From Hygrocybe punicea (lineage: Eukaryota; Basidiomycota; Agaricomycetes; Agaricales; Hygrophoraceae): DNA of 64,000 nt. Positions 43,702 to 54,745 of this stretch are shown in pieces. The translations under genes and the position numbers were made by a program. A model generated the notes under the pieces. It was not told the DNA's origin. It made no database searches and was given only the letters and a program-made list of their open reading frames with translations. The stretch lies in NCBI GenBank assembly GCA_963556145.1, contig OY744467.1, forward strand, positions 3,162,001-3,226,000, in the 5' to 3' direction. Numbering within the stretch: position 1 is the stretch's first letter; every line of letters starts with the position of its first letter.

Positions 43702-45269
43702 ATGCAAACCCATTCTATGGTAAACAATATACCTCTCAGCTGGAGAGGTCTAGATAGCCAGTTACTGAATCTAATCTGTCAGACTCAGGGCATCTCGGCT
43801 GATAATTCATTCAATTTTAAACAATTGTTGGGCAAAGCAGTACAATCAGAAATCAGAAACCAGGAGGACGACACAGAGGACTATCCATTCCAATCCATAT
43901 GTCCGGTGGACCAGCCCCATGCCCTTGCACCGTCTGACCATGATTCCAATGTGGATATCAGCTCCAATGAACATCAGGCTCCTGCATTGTCCATGACCAC
44001 CCCTATTTCTTGTAAACCACTTCCAAATCTGTAAAGGAACATCGGAAACAACAAAGTAAACAAAGATGCCAAATGAAATGACAGCAAGAACGAAGTAGTC
44101 GTTCCTTTGGTGATTATATGGTCTGTCCTTCCACTATGAAGAAACATATCAAGGAGGTCAATAAAGTCACTGCCGATCTTGACCTCGACGTCAAAGCTAT
44201 ACCAGTCTCAAAAATTGGATATACTGCGATCAACTCAGAGGGGTATGGGAGGACCATTACATTGGAGGAAATGGTGGGTTCTGACTCAGAATTCAAGTTT
44301 ACCCTACTCCCTTGGGATGGAGTGTATGTCTCATCCCCATTACTGGTGATCAAAGCTCATTGTACTATAATAGTAGCTCATTTCCTGTTGACAATCACCA
44401 AGGCCTTCTGATTGTAGTCATGGTAGGCCGATCCGATGGTAAGCTAAGCAAGAGCCTGCATAGGGAAGCTGCAGAAGCCATGGCCTATGCCAGGACATTG
44501 GCTAGTTTCTCAGTGACAGAAGAAAGCCACCGACGCGGCATATTCTATGTGCTAAGCCATGGGACATTGTATGGGGGTGGGCAGAAGGCAGAATCCATTC
44601 TTGTATTGCTAATTCGTCCACTGATTCCTTATTAAATAGACACCTGGACACCTTTGCAATAGTGCAAAGGATAATGAAGCCCTCCTGATGATCATCAACC
44701 ACCCTGCGATTAGGCAACTTGTGGGTTTTGCATTGGAGGCATTTGCGGTCTGGATTCCTAAGCTGTATGCCTATTATAAAGAGAAAATGAGAGCACTGTA
44801 TGAAAAGTATCCAAAATTGGTATGGATGTTCGACAACAGCATCTGGTCAACCAGTACCTTCAATTGCGGACCTCAAACTGTATGCTTTGATCACATTGAC
44901 TTCAAGAATTTATCTTTCAGGATGTGTTCCATCACCCCACTAGACAACTTCAATCTGAAACTTGGGGGCCACCTCATCCTGTGGGATTTGAAGATGGTTA
45001 TTGAGTTCCCTGCTGGGACTACTTCCATCATTCCTTTTTCCATCTTCCACCACTCCAACACCTCCATTCAAAAGGGGGAAACGAGAATGTCCTTCATACA
45101 GTACACAGCAGGGGGCTTATTCAGATGGGTGGAATATGGATTCCAGACTGTTGGTGAGCTGCTGGCTTCAAAAAAGTGGGCTAGAAAAGAATTAGAGGAA
45201 GAAGGCCCCACTAGATGGCAAATGGGACTTGGACTTTTTAGTAATCTCAAGGAACTTCTGGAGCAGTAA
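43702..45269 (+). CDS. TET/JBP-like 2-oxoglutarate/Fe(II) oxygenase gene, probably damaged
   Basis: The catalytic frame 44688-45269 (193 aa) has CFDHIDFKN (iron ligands H69 and D71), GGHLILWDLKMVIEFPAGT, distal His in FHHSNTS (H121/122) and the 2-oxoglutarate Arg in GETRMSFIQY (R133). This is the HxD...H...R order of double-stranded beta-helix dioxygenases. It best fits the fungal TET/JBP family, which oxidises 5-methylcytosine. Upstream exons in other frames read KKHIKEVNKVTADLD, GLLIVVMVGRSDG and ESHRRGIFYVLSHGTLYGGG, typical of mushroom members. The frame changes between 44310 and 44690 are only partly explained by an intron (about 44606-44642), and a stop lies near 44074, so it may be a pseudogene. 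Another DSBH oxygenase subfamily cannot be excluded. Confidence 0.6.
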
Positions 45270-45599
45270 AATAACAGGCTTTTTTCATTTTATAAGAAAG
45301 TGTTACGTTGAATTGAATTACAGGTGTGGAAAAACTTTTTCACCAAAGGGAAACCTTGATGAATTCAATGTCAAAAATGCTCTCATGAAAGCTAAACATT
45401 TCTTCAAGATCAGATACAGTGGTATATTGGGTTTTCAAACAACCCGACGGATTCTGAATAATACATGTAAAATATTATGTCCAAGCTGACAATTTGCTAA
45501 GTCCTAGTCCTAGTCCTCCTTGGCTAAAACAATGACCCACTGAATGTTTAGAGAGAGCTGCTTGGTCAAGTTGTCCTTGGGGATACAGCTGTTCGCCGT

Positions 45600-47430
45600 A
45601 TAGCCAACTAGACACATCTTCCCCACAAAGTCATCCTCTCACAGCTTCAAGTCGGACGAACGGTGATGGAGCCTAGTAACATCTACGACACCATCCATGC
45701 TATCATATATGGTAACTGGCGAAATCCTAAGATCATGGCAAACTCAGACAAATTGACTTGTACTCACCCTGGTCTTCAAAGTTCAGTGCACCTTTCACTG
45801 CTGTACTATTGGAAGAAACAGCTTTCACTGGAGACAAATTGGCAAGGGACTTCTTCCTAGCCAGCATTTTCGCAATGTTACTTCCTGTAGATCCAGCTGA
45901 AAAATGTCAGATTAAAAAAATTGTAGTGCATATATAACACGAAGTACTTACCATCATCCTTATCTCTTTGTTTAGCACAAGTGCTAATCATGACGGAACC
46001 CTCCAGTATTTGAGCCCTCAACTCAGGAACCTTGAATACCAAGCAGAAAAAGGCACAAAACCTCTCCCACTCTTGAGTGCACATCAGTCCACCAATTTGC
46101 TCGAAAATCCCGACAGGTTCGGAGGTCAAATTAGAACTGGTCACAAGCAAAATAGAAGTAAAAACAATATATGGATTGAAGCCATATGTGCCAGCCTGGC
46201 TTGCGTATTCCACAGATCATACACCTTCTGATACTGGATTGATCTTGACAAGATTTGGGGATGCTCTGGAAGGATTCACGAACACCCCAGACCTTGTCAA
46301 GGTGATGGCCTCGACAAGAAGCCTAATTATAGTTTAAAGGACGACTCATGATAGAAGTAAAAAAGACATATATCTCATATTTGCGGAGAGAAAGATTTTT
46401 GGAACATTGCTAAGCAAAAACGGTTCTATGGGATCAATCCCAGGATTGGCAGTGACCAGAGTCCCTTTTCTAACCGGAGAACAGCCATCAATCAAAACTA
46501 TATTATTATTAAAAAGACAAATACTCAATGAAGAGGTGGGAGGTTCTTGTATGTGTCCACCAACATGGAGTCCATCAGTTCTCGGATGAGAACTTCACAT
46601 TTGACTGGACCATCATTGGACTTGATGAAATTTTTGCTACCAGAGGATTATGTAGTGTATATAAAGTAATGAAACGTGTCCGCACATACGATTCAGGAGT
46701 TCTCCAAATATACCATTTCGTCTTTAGGTTTCTTGAGTGAGGGTGAACTGGTATAATAGCTAAATTAATGTAGTCAAAACTAAGAGCTGGCCTCCTACCA
46801 AAAAATGTCCTCTTCAGGAGAATCAACTGTGGTATAGGAAACCTGTTTAGATGACACCTTTTGGTGAGATGCTTTTTGAGAGGATGCCTTTTGAGGAGAC
46901 CTATAGTGAAATCAACAAATCAGAAATACACAAGGTAGGCTGAAAACTGGTGAATACTTGGATTGATGCTTTGATGGACTGTGAAAGTATCAAAAAGGAC
47001 AATTGACAGAACAAGAAATCTTACAGATGTTTTCACTTCTGGTTCAGATAACTCTGGGGTTGATGCAACGCGGGCTTTCTTTGAGGAGCGAGGGGCAATC
47101 TTGGCAGTCAAAGTCCTTCCGTTGAATGGATCAATCCAAATAGGCTCAATAATGAAAATGTTTACACACCGTTTGCCTGTTTTTCCTGACCTGGGCTTTG
47201 GCGAAGGTGTTGCCTCATCTCTAACAACATAAATAAATGAACTCAGTAAAATAGTGTAGAAAGCCATACTCACTCAGACTGTGGCCTGTTCATTTTCACC
47301 ATCGTTGCTGGAGATTGGTCAGAAGCAAGTACCATTTCAGTAACAAATGCATACATCTCCTCAACATCACTATAAACATACAGAGGCTTGCGTGTCTGAG
47401 CACATTTTCGGCTTTGCCTGCTAACCCATC
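45600..47430 (-). CDS. Unidentified multi-exon gene(s)
   Basis: The minus strand shows coding-like exons joined by good introns. ...VKMNRPQSE is followed by GTGAGT...GTTAG (47273-47221), then DEATPSPKPRSGKTGKR and IEPIWIDPFNGRTLTAKIAPRSSKKA. Further on come a second intron ending TATAG and ...SPEEDIFW then a stop (about 46800). A next block 46528-46346 reads LSICLFNNNIVLIDGCSPVRKGTL. Then 46213-45936 reads IGGLMCTQEWERFCAFFCLVFKVPELRAQILEGSVMIST, an intron follows, and then AGSTGSNIAKMLARKKSLANLSPVKAV. There are basic, Ser-rich stretches but no family I recognise. It may be two genes; the boundaries are approximate. Confidence 0.4.
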
Positions 47431-47449
47431 ATGATAGTAAATAAATTAA

Positions 47450-48300
47450 TGCAGAAGAACATAGAGAATTGTTACGGTGCAGCTGGAGAGGACTCAATAC
47501 TGGAATACTTTTTTGGTGGCATGTGGATAAGAGAACAGTGAGAGAACGATGAGAGACAGAGTCTTTCCTGCAAAACAGGACTTCAATATTACATTTTAAT
47601 GGTGAAACAGGAACACAGTTTTCTGATATATTTTAAAATGAATTCTCCACCCCTTCTGCTTGGTGCCTCAGGGTGCCTTGTGGTGTCTCTCTATAGCTCT
47701 CCGATGTCTTTCAAAATACCAGATACAGAAAATAATCTGTACTTACAAAGATATATACTTCTTCAACAACCTTCTGATATATTCCATGATAACCACTCCA
47801 TGCCCCATGGTGCCTTGTGGTACCTGTCTATAGCCCTCTAATTCTTTGAAAATACCAAATGCAGAAAATAATTTGTACTTCTAGAAAATACTTGTTCAAC
47901 AGCTGGTGGTTTGTTGATCCAAAAAAATTTCACTGCAGGCACAAATGGGTGTTGTGCCTTATGACAGGGTCCAATACTGTGGATTCAAGATAGACGGTTG
48001 AATATAATACAGACTGATTTTTATTTATGCGATGTCATTGACAGGTTACTGATTACAAAGTTCTACCAATAGGCATGACGACATGTCTTTTCGGAAAGCA
48101 CCATGTCATTTTGGAAAGTACCCCTGAAAAACACCCCTTGGTCTTGCTTTACATGAGGCCATGGAACAGCTCGGCATATCTAAATATAGTTTAAAATTCC
48201 ATGAATTTCTATTAGAAATATGCAAGCACCGAGTGCAGTTTACCATATTGAAGTAGTCCTCGGTGTTTCCACCTGTACTCAGTCATGAATCAATTCTACG
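47450..48300. repeat. Intergenic stretch with about 135-bp direct repeats
   Basis: Near 47673 and 47809 the same text recurs: 'ggtgccttgtggt' and later 'aaataccaaatgcagaaaataatttgtac'-type sequence. The remainder is AT-rich without a gene; 48000-48300 holds nothing I can name. Confidence 0.5.
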
Positions 48301-48315
48301 ACTACAAAGCAGCTG

Positions 48316-49455
48316 GTGAGAGAGAGTCTTTGTTCTCAGCTATGTTGGTTGAGTCTTGTAAATTCTTCAATGACAGCTGAATTCATGGAGTCTTTGTCAA
48401 CCTCAGCATGTGAAGGAAAGCACCATCAGAGGTATTTGAGTTCATTTAACAAAGCATATCTCCTATCCCATATAACCTATAAAATTTTGAACAATGTACT
48501 AGGAGAATGGCCTACACTTGAAAGCCAAGACCCAGTATAATCGAGCCATGGCACAATACGAACTTGTACAGGAATTAGATGGAAAGGAGATGGAGGAAAT
48601 TATACTTCGTCTTACAGGAGTCATCGCCGAATGTGACTTACCCCCAGTCAACCAACTTCCAAGGTGAGTGCTAGCTGTCAATATCAAAATCCTGGACACC
48701 TGACTTGCAAGTGGTCCATAGTTCTGAAGCCAGGGTCAAATTTCTGCGACAACATGTCACTTTGACAGGGCTGAATTCCTCTTGATTCGACGTGGCTATG
48801 GAGAATATCCAGTCCATCCAGTCCATTTTTTCCAAGGGTATTAGTCCCTTCAAACTCCAGCCTTGGACCCCTGGTATATTTTCTGGATATACAATGATTG
48901 AAACATACAAAAGATACTTTACAAGCGCAAAATTTGTGAATCACTCTGACATTGTTCCTTTTCCTCCTCTTGTTGATCCCCATGGTGTTTTGGCATCTGT
49001 GGATCAAAGTCAATATTTTCACACCACTGCCAATGACATTGGATATTTTTCTAGGCTTATGACCACTGACCAAAAATTCAAGTGAGTACACAACTTTCTC
49101 TGCAATTCCAAACTCACGGAAACATGTAGGTATGAACATACAACACCAACTCGCTTCGTTCCCAGCGTGGTAGTGGATCTTCGACTCTCATTCCATTTAT
49201 TTTGTCCCAAGGAAGATAAACATTTCAAGCTTGCTTTGGTGCTTCAGTCAATCACTCTCATCAATGACAAATTTGCAGAGGTGTGCACTACTCTTGTTAT
49301 GGTTTCTTGTCATGACTTGTTTTATGAAGGACGCTTCAAAGACACTCTTGAAAACACAACATCTTCAGTTCAAAGTGTCTTCAAAAATCAGGAAAAGAGG
49401 TGTAGTGTTTACTGATGATGAGGATGAGGCTGACATTGCCCCCAATGCAGACTGA
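48316..49455 (+). CDS. Unidentified multi-exon gene
   Basis: Exons on the plus strand: one around 48492-48664 with MAQYELVQELDGKEMEEIILRL and ...DLPPVNQLPR before GTGAGT...CCAG (48665 to about 48733). The next carries VKFLRQHVTLTG, then GISPFKLQPWTPGIFSGYTM...FVNHSDIVPFPPLVDPHGVLAS to 49082. An intron GTGAGT...TGTAG follows (49083-49130), then YEHTTPTRFVPSVVVDLRLSF and a final KIRKRGVVFTDDEDEADIAPNAD ending in TGA near 49453. The last junction needs a small intron or frame change near 49370. The acidic, basic-flanked C-tail suggests a nuclear protein. I do not recognise a domain. The promoter would share the 47.5-48.3 kb interval with the minus-strand gene. 49460-49740 after it shows nothing. 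Confidence 0.5.
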
Positions 49456-49739
49456 CATTGGCAGCTGTTCATGGTTGCCTTTTATTTAATATACATAGTC
49501 TGTTTCAGTTTGAGTCAAATCTGGACTTTATAAATTTTTTTTCTCATCCATATTGAAATAGTTGAGAACATGCTTTGCAAAATCTGACGCTGAGTCTATT
49601 ATCATCAAACTCTCATTGAGGAGTTTTTAATTTGTTGCAAGTCAAGTTTAAATTCTAAAGTAAAATGATTACAATTAAGTTTCGAACTTAGTCAAATGCG
49701 GTACGAAATATGGAGATAGGGTGGTGGGTGGTAGAAGAT

Positions 49740-50110
49740 GGATTTAGTATGGCTTGCTGGAACACGAGCTCTTGAGATGGCCTGACCCCTCGTTTTTGAC
49801 GGAAATGGAGCGTGGGCAATGTAGACTTTGGGGGTGGTTGAAAATGGGGCGGGTCTGGGTCCCGTGGTAAAAAAAGAGGGGGTGGTGGTGGTGTGGCAGA
49901 TAGCTGGAACATGAGGGCCTGAGACCCCCTGAGCACTCGTTTTCAACACGAACGAGGTGCAGAGGGTGTAGATTGGCCATATGTGGTCGAAAACAAGGTG
50001 GGAAGGGGTATCCTGGTAGTTGCAATAGGTGAGTTGGTGGTGGTTGGGCAGACAGCCAGAATGCAAGGGCCAGAGACCCCCCTGACCAAATATTTTCAGC
50101 CAAGGTCAAA
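49740..50110. repeat. About 150-bp satellite units (two to three)
   Basis: Same family as 17330-18300: 'cctcgtttttgacgg' (49787), 'ctcgttttcaacacgaacgaggtgcag' (49935), 'tattttcagcc' (50089), each with 'gtggt.gaaaa' and 'gagaccccc' blocks. The array directly precedes the D2 tail. Confidence 0.7.
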
Positions 50111-50140
50111 ATAGCTGGGATGGTGGGTGTTGAATGTTAA

Positions 50141-50487
50141 AAGTCGGGGAGCCAAGAGAGTATGTCTGTGACTTAATGTGACAACTTCCTTTTTCAATTG
50201 AATTCTGTGTCATACAAATTCTTTTTCTCATCCATCGGAGCAGTTCTTGATTTTTTACGACCTCAAGGAAAATCATATATTCATAAAAATATTTGAGGAC
50301 AAAATTCCAAAAATCTAGTTTATTCATGATTTTTTCCCAAAAAAAATGGGTTAGAAATGCAGAATTTGGCTCTATGGTCGATTTCAAATATTAATTAATT
50401 AACTAATTAATTAATTACTGACAACTCACCATATATCCTGGACTCATAAGAATGATTCTTCCATAAATGGAAGAACTCATAATTATG
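50141..50487 (+). mobile_element. Hairpin-ended tail, element D2
   Basis: Starts 'tatgtctgtgacttaatgtgacaac'. It has 'gaggacaaaattc.aaaaatctagttta', a (TTAA)n tract (50390-50416) and 'tatatcctggactcataag'. It ends with the hairpin TTCTTCCATAAATGGAAGAA (50456-50475) and CTCATAAT. It abuts Helitron protease-like sequence at 50486, so the end lies at about 50482-50487. Confidence 0.7.
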
Positions 50488-50835
50488 AAGGTCCAGAAAA
50501 AGATGACAAACTTACCTATGTATTGCATGCTGATCCATCTGTTTCTGGCTCAACATCTGATTAGGTGCAAACTATTGCATATAATGTTAGAAATAAATGT
50601 CCACAATGTAATGTTTCAATGATGTATACCATATACTATACAAAAACATCTGCTTTGCTAGTATTAGAATATCCCAACATCAACATGATTACCAGCCTCG
50701 ATTTACATCTCAATTCATATCAGAAGATGGAATAATTTGGTATCATGATGGAATGACAATGGGAGCAACATGTAAGTAAAATAGCCACATTGGTATGATG
50801 TTGGATGATGATTTTAAAAGATATTCAAACACTTA
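50486..50835 (+). pseudogene. Helitron cysteine-peptidase-like domain fragment
   Basis: YEGPEKDDKLTYVLHADPSV..., a TAG, ...RNKCPQCNVSMM...ALLVLEYPNIN, then after a frame change and small deletion QPRFTSQFISEDGIIWYHDGMTMG. It aligns with the C-terminal domain at 11949-12735. The catalytic His is replaced (RFTS where HFTS is expected). It is a third Helitron remnant on the plus strand, flanked by D2. Confidence 0.7.
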
Positions 50836-50839
50836 AGTT

Positions 50840-51540
50840 CTTATTGTTACTTATTGCCTGAGCACTGATAAGTAATGGTAACAGTGGTAGTAGTAAATGC
50901 CAGAATAAACTGTTGTATAACTTACATTCAGTCCACTACAATATTGGTTGACTAGTGATATACAAGTATGGCAGGAACAAGTGTAAATAATATTGTCCAA
51001 GAGATTGGTAGTCTCTTGATCAAAGGCCCAAACTGCAGACAAATAGTACATTGTCACTAACAGAACAGAATAACATAGAATGTATAATTCCAAATTGCAC
51101 CAATCTTCATAACTTGATGGCCCGCTCGTTGGGCTTGATGGCCTGGTGGCAACATTCGGCATATCGAGAACCTGTTCTTTGATGTTGTCAAGGGCCTTTC
51201 AATTGACTCATGAATGAGCAGCTGTCATGGATTTCTCGCAGGCAAACCTCACCTTTCAAAGTTGGGGCGGCTCCTCTGATAACCTGCTCGAAGTCGATGC
51301 ATATGCCATTCGAAAGGCAAGGGCTGTTTCAGGCTGTCCATGATTCAACTCTGGAATATAGTAAGCAGAAAACAAAAAGTAATACCTGCATCATGATCAC
51401 CGCTGCAAAGTATCCCGCAAAGGAGATCAGAATGCATCCCGGTTCCTCAGGGACCGATCCTTCCTCTTCCACCCACCAATGCCCACCATCCAGATGTTTG
51501 ACGACAAAGGCAGGGGGTAATGTGTCGATTGGGAGGTCTT
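50840..51540. other. Between Helitron fragment and zinc-cluster gene; no clear gene
   Basis: A minus frame at 51162-50851 (103 aa) has a hydrophobic stretch LYILCYSVLLVTMYYLSAVWAF and a few Cys. A plus frame, 51210-51665, opposes the end of the zinc-cluster gene. Neither has a domain I recognise. They may be further exons of the neighbouring gene. Confidence 0.3.
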
Positions 51541-51542
51541 AT

Positions 51543-54500
51543 TCAGAAACATCCTTCCATAAATATGGCCGAAGATTCTTGTGGGGCCGAATTGTGCCGA
51601 GCATTGCTGGAGCCCAGCCAGGATTGCTGCCATACTGCTGGGAGGTCTTGCGGGCAACTCGCTAACCACATGGGAACGGGAATGGGATCGTACTCCTCTG
51701 GGTGCGGCATCTCTTCCATTAGGAGTGGGTTCGATTCCGAATCATGTTGTGGACCTCGACTCATCATAACCCGGAATGTCTCCATCATCAATTTCAACCC
51801 TCGCACCTCAGCCTCCAATGCCTGTACCTTGGTCCTGAGCACCAGCCTATCACCATTCATATCCTCCAATGCTTGTACCCTGGCCCTGAGTGCCAGCTAG
51901 TGTTGCCGTAGTTCGGTTCCGAACCTAGCTGAACCCGGTTCAAACCCCAAACCGAACCCTAGGTTCAGTCTAAGTTCAGCCAAGTGCTGATCCGGACCGC
52001 GGGTTCAGTTCCGGGTTTCGAGGCCTGCCGGATTTCCTGAACGGCTCCCAACCGTGTCCAAACCGCGAACGCGGATATTTTTAAGGTATTTATTTCATTT
52101 GTTTTTCGTATTTCTTTACTTACTTTTTCGTGGTAAACAGTATCATGTGACCATTACACATAGGTTTTCTTCACCAACACCGCAACAACGCAAGGCCAAT
52201 GAACGCGACACATTGTCGCGTTCATGAACACAGGTAAGTCTCATAAAATTCCTTAACTTTACTAATATTATCTGCCACAGGCAACTTGACCGCGACGCAC
52301 ACAACCCGGCACAACATGGATCCCAGTGCCAACACAATGCCGACGGACGCGGGACGGCCGCAACACCACCACCACCAGCGGTGGCAATGGCAATGGCATC
52401 AACGACGACGGCAACGGCCATCAGCAGCGCCGGCAGCAGCAGCCGTGGCAGCAACACCACCGCGACCATACCACCACCCGAAGAGGACAACAGCAGCAGT
52501 GCTGGCAGCAGCAGCACCAAGCCATCCAATGCCAACGGACATGGGACAGCCGCAACACCACCACCACCAGCGGCGGCATGGCAACGACGACGGCGACGGC
52601 CAGCAGCAGCAGCAGCAACAGCGACAGCAGCAGCAGCAGCAGCAGCAACAGCGACAGCAGCAGCAGCAGCAGCAGCCGTGGCAGCAACACCACCACAACC
52701 ATACCACCGCCCCGACGAGGACAACGGTTGGCAGCAGCAGTGCCGGCAATGCCACGCAGGGACCACGGGACAAGACCCCGTCCCTCCACATCCCTTGGGG
52801 ACACTGGAGGGCTCCCCCGCACCCATCTACCTCGCGAAGTGCAGCGCCGTATCTATTGATACGTGCCTGCCATTCGCGAGGAGAACAGACGGGGTGAGCC
52901 CACCTCGGTCTGGGTTTCAGACCGCGTCTGAACCCAGACCCAACGCGAAGAGACGGTTCAACGCCGTCTGGGTTCGGGTTTGGCCATGCGCCAAACCGGA
53001 CCCGAAGTTCAGTTCGCGGTTCCGCCAAAAAGGGTCGGAACCGGACCGAACTGAGCTTCGGCAACACTAGTGCCAGCCAATCGCTAACCATCTCGTCGGT
53101 GCTGCTCATTTCACTGAGCACGTCCATCCTTTGAGGATGGAAAACCAATGGGTATACGGTAGCTACACATAGGCACCACAAGTCAATTAATCGTAAAACA
53201 AGGAATAAAGTGCTTACATCCAACTGGTATATGCAATTTCGCTGACTTCTCGCCATCCTTCACCACCTCTTTGCCCTTCCCTTTGGCTTTCTTCAACTGG
53301 TCCCATTTACGAGGGGGAGCAAGCATTGGTGATGGCAGTTCAGAAGGGATTGGGGAGAGTGGGGAGCTTATTGGTGTCAATCTTGGGCTCAGGCTCGGTG
53401 TATGGATGGTTGCTTTTTTGGGCCGAATATCCATCATAGATGGAGTTGCGTTCGGCCCCGGACCTTGGACCACTGGCATTGTCAACTTCAACGTCACCTT
53501 TCGGATGGTCTTGCAACTCGGTGCCGGTGCTTGCTTTGGTACCATCTTCAACTTCTTCTGGCTCGGGCTGGCTGTCCCAATGCCAGACCATTCATCATCT
53601 TCCAGCCAAACGCACTTGACTTTCACCCGGTGGCATTCGGTGCAAGTGGTGACCTTGCCTTTGATGCAGGTATAAGTCGGCCATCAGTCGCGGCATCTTT
53701 TGCAACACTGAGAGATACATTAGTTGAACAGACTTGATGTCAAAAATGTAAACTACTCACTTGGTCTTGTGCGAGCGGACTCTTGTCAATCGCCTGTTTC
53801 GTCTTCTTCACCTGCTGACCCTTTGGTACAGCTCGACCTCGGTGTTTCAACGTCCCTGAAACCGGCAAGTCATCGTCATCCTCAGACTCCTCCTTCACAT
53901 TGACATCCTGGTCATCAGCTTCATCCTCATCCTCCTCCATCTCAGACTCTTCCCTGGCTTTCCCCTTCCCGGTGTTCGCCAGCAACTTTGGATGCGTCAT
54001 CATCAGGATTTGCACATCTTTCGGTTCACATTTCACCATGTGGAACCGCCGAACCGTCAGTCACACAGACCAGTTTGCATGGTGAAAGAGCAGTCGAAGA
54101 AACCCTCACCGAACCGGTTGGTCCACCATGAATGGCAAAGCCCATACGCTGTAAATTCCGGTGTGCTCCGTCCGGGTATATAGGCTGGATCCTTGACATT
54201 GCTTGGATCATTCCTCCGAATGTGTTGGAACCTTGGTAATTCAGTTGGCGGGGCATAATGTTCCCGATACTCCCTGGCTGCACTTATTAACAGCCTAGGT
54301 ATGTGGATACAGAAACCAGCATGCTGTGATGCTTGATAAAGCTCCACCACCGAATGCTTCGTAAAACATCATTAAATTAAAGGCAAGCCATTGATGAGTG
54401 AACTAACTTACCACATCCTGAGTAATATTGTATATAAAGTTGTCCCGCCGAACGGGATCATTTTCACCTGGCATCAAGGGTAAAGTGATAGCGAGTCGAG

Positions 54501-54570
54501 CATTTATTGCATACAGTCGATTCTGGAAGTCTTCGGCGGACAGATTCGGGGTGTAGGAGGTGCTGGACAT
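51543..54570 (-). CDS. Zinc-cluster/coiled-coil gene, split by MITE M2
   Basis: Exon 1 54570-54412 (MSSTSYTPNLSAEDFQNRLY...), intron 54411-54357 (55 nt), exon 2 from 54356 (HSVVELYQASQHAG...). Then come MVKCEPKDVQILMMTHP with an acidic run, and, after an intron near 53758-53708, a Cys cluster CCKRCRD...TCIKGKVTTCTECHRVKVKC (about 53705-53605) and a Ser/Pro-rich part. After an intron ending near 53167 it reads MDVLSEMSSTDEMVSDWLAL. The frame jumps over M2 to RARVQALEDMNGDRLVLRTKVQALEAEVRGLKL (51889-51800), a coiled coil, and ends at 51543. The Cys pattern resembles fungal zinc clusters. A stop within the Cys cluster (TGA) and a frame change near 54040 suggest decay. Probably a nuclear DNA-binding protein. 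Confidence 0.5.
51898..53069. mobile_element. hAT-type MITE M2, TSD GTGCCAGC
   Basis: 1172 bp. Ends TAGTGTTGCCGTAGTTCGG / CGAACTGAGCTTCGGCAACACTA. A perfect 8-bp duplication GTGCCAGC is at 51890-51897 and 53070-53077. The core is (CAG/CAC)n-rich (52340-52700). Two good introns are visible on the plus strand: about 52085-52140 and GTAAGT...CACAG at about 52232-52279. Long frames here (52381-53070 plus, 53256-52399 minus) are triplet-repeat artefacts. It lies in an exon of the zinc-cluster gene. Confidence 0.92.
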
Positions 54571-54745
54571 GGTGAATGCAGAGACGGTGATTGAGTTCAG
54601 GATACTGTTTGTCGTTTTGAAAAAATCGGTGTGGCCACCCGAATTTATAATCTTATTGGTATTTGTTCAAGCAAACAAACAAACATTGACTCATCGGTCT
54701 TGAGGACAATTTAACCCACACAAATTCAAAGGCAACGACTGAAAA

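Noticed and set aside
52381..53256. Long overlapping ORFs on both strands (up to 285 codons)
   Set aside because: They cover CAG/CAC triplet repeats, where all frames stay open; composition is Gln/Ser/Ala or Cys/Val runs, and they cross the MITE terminal repeat.
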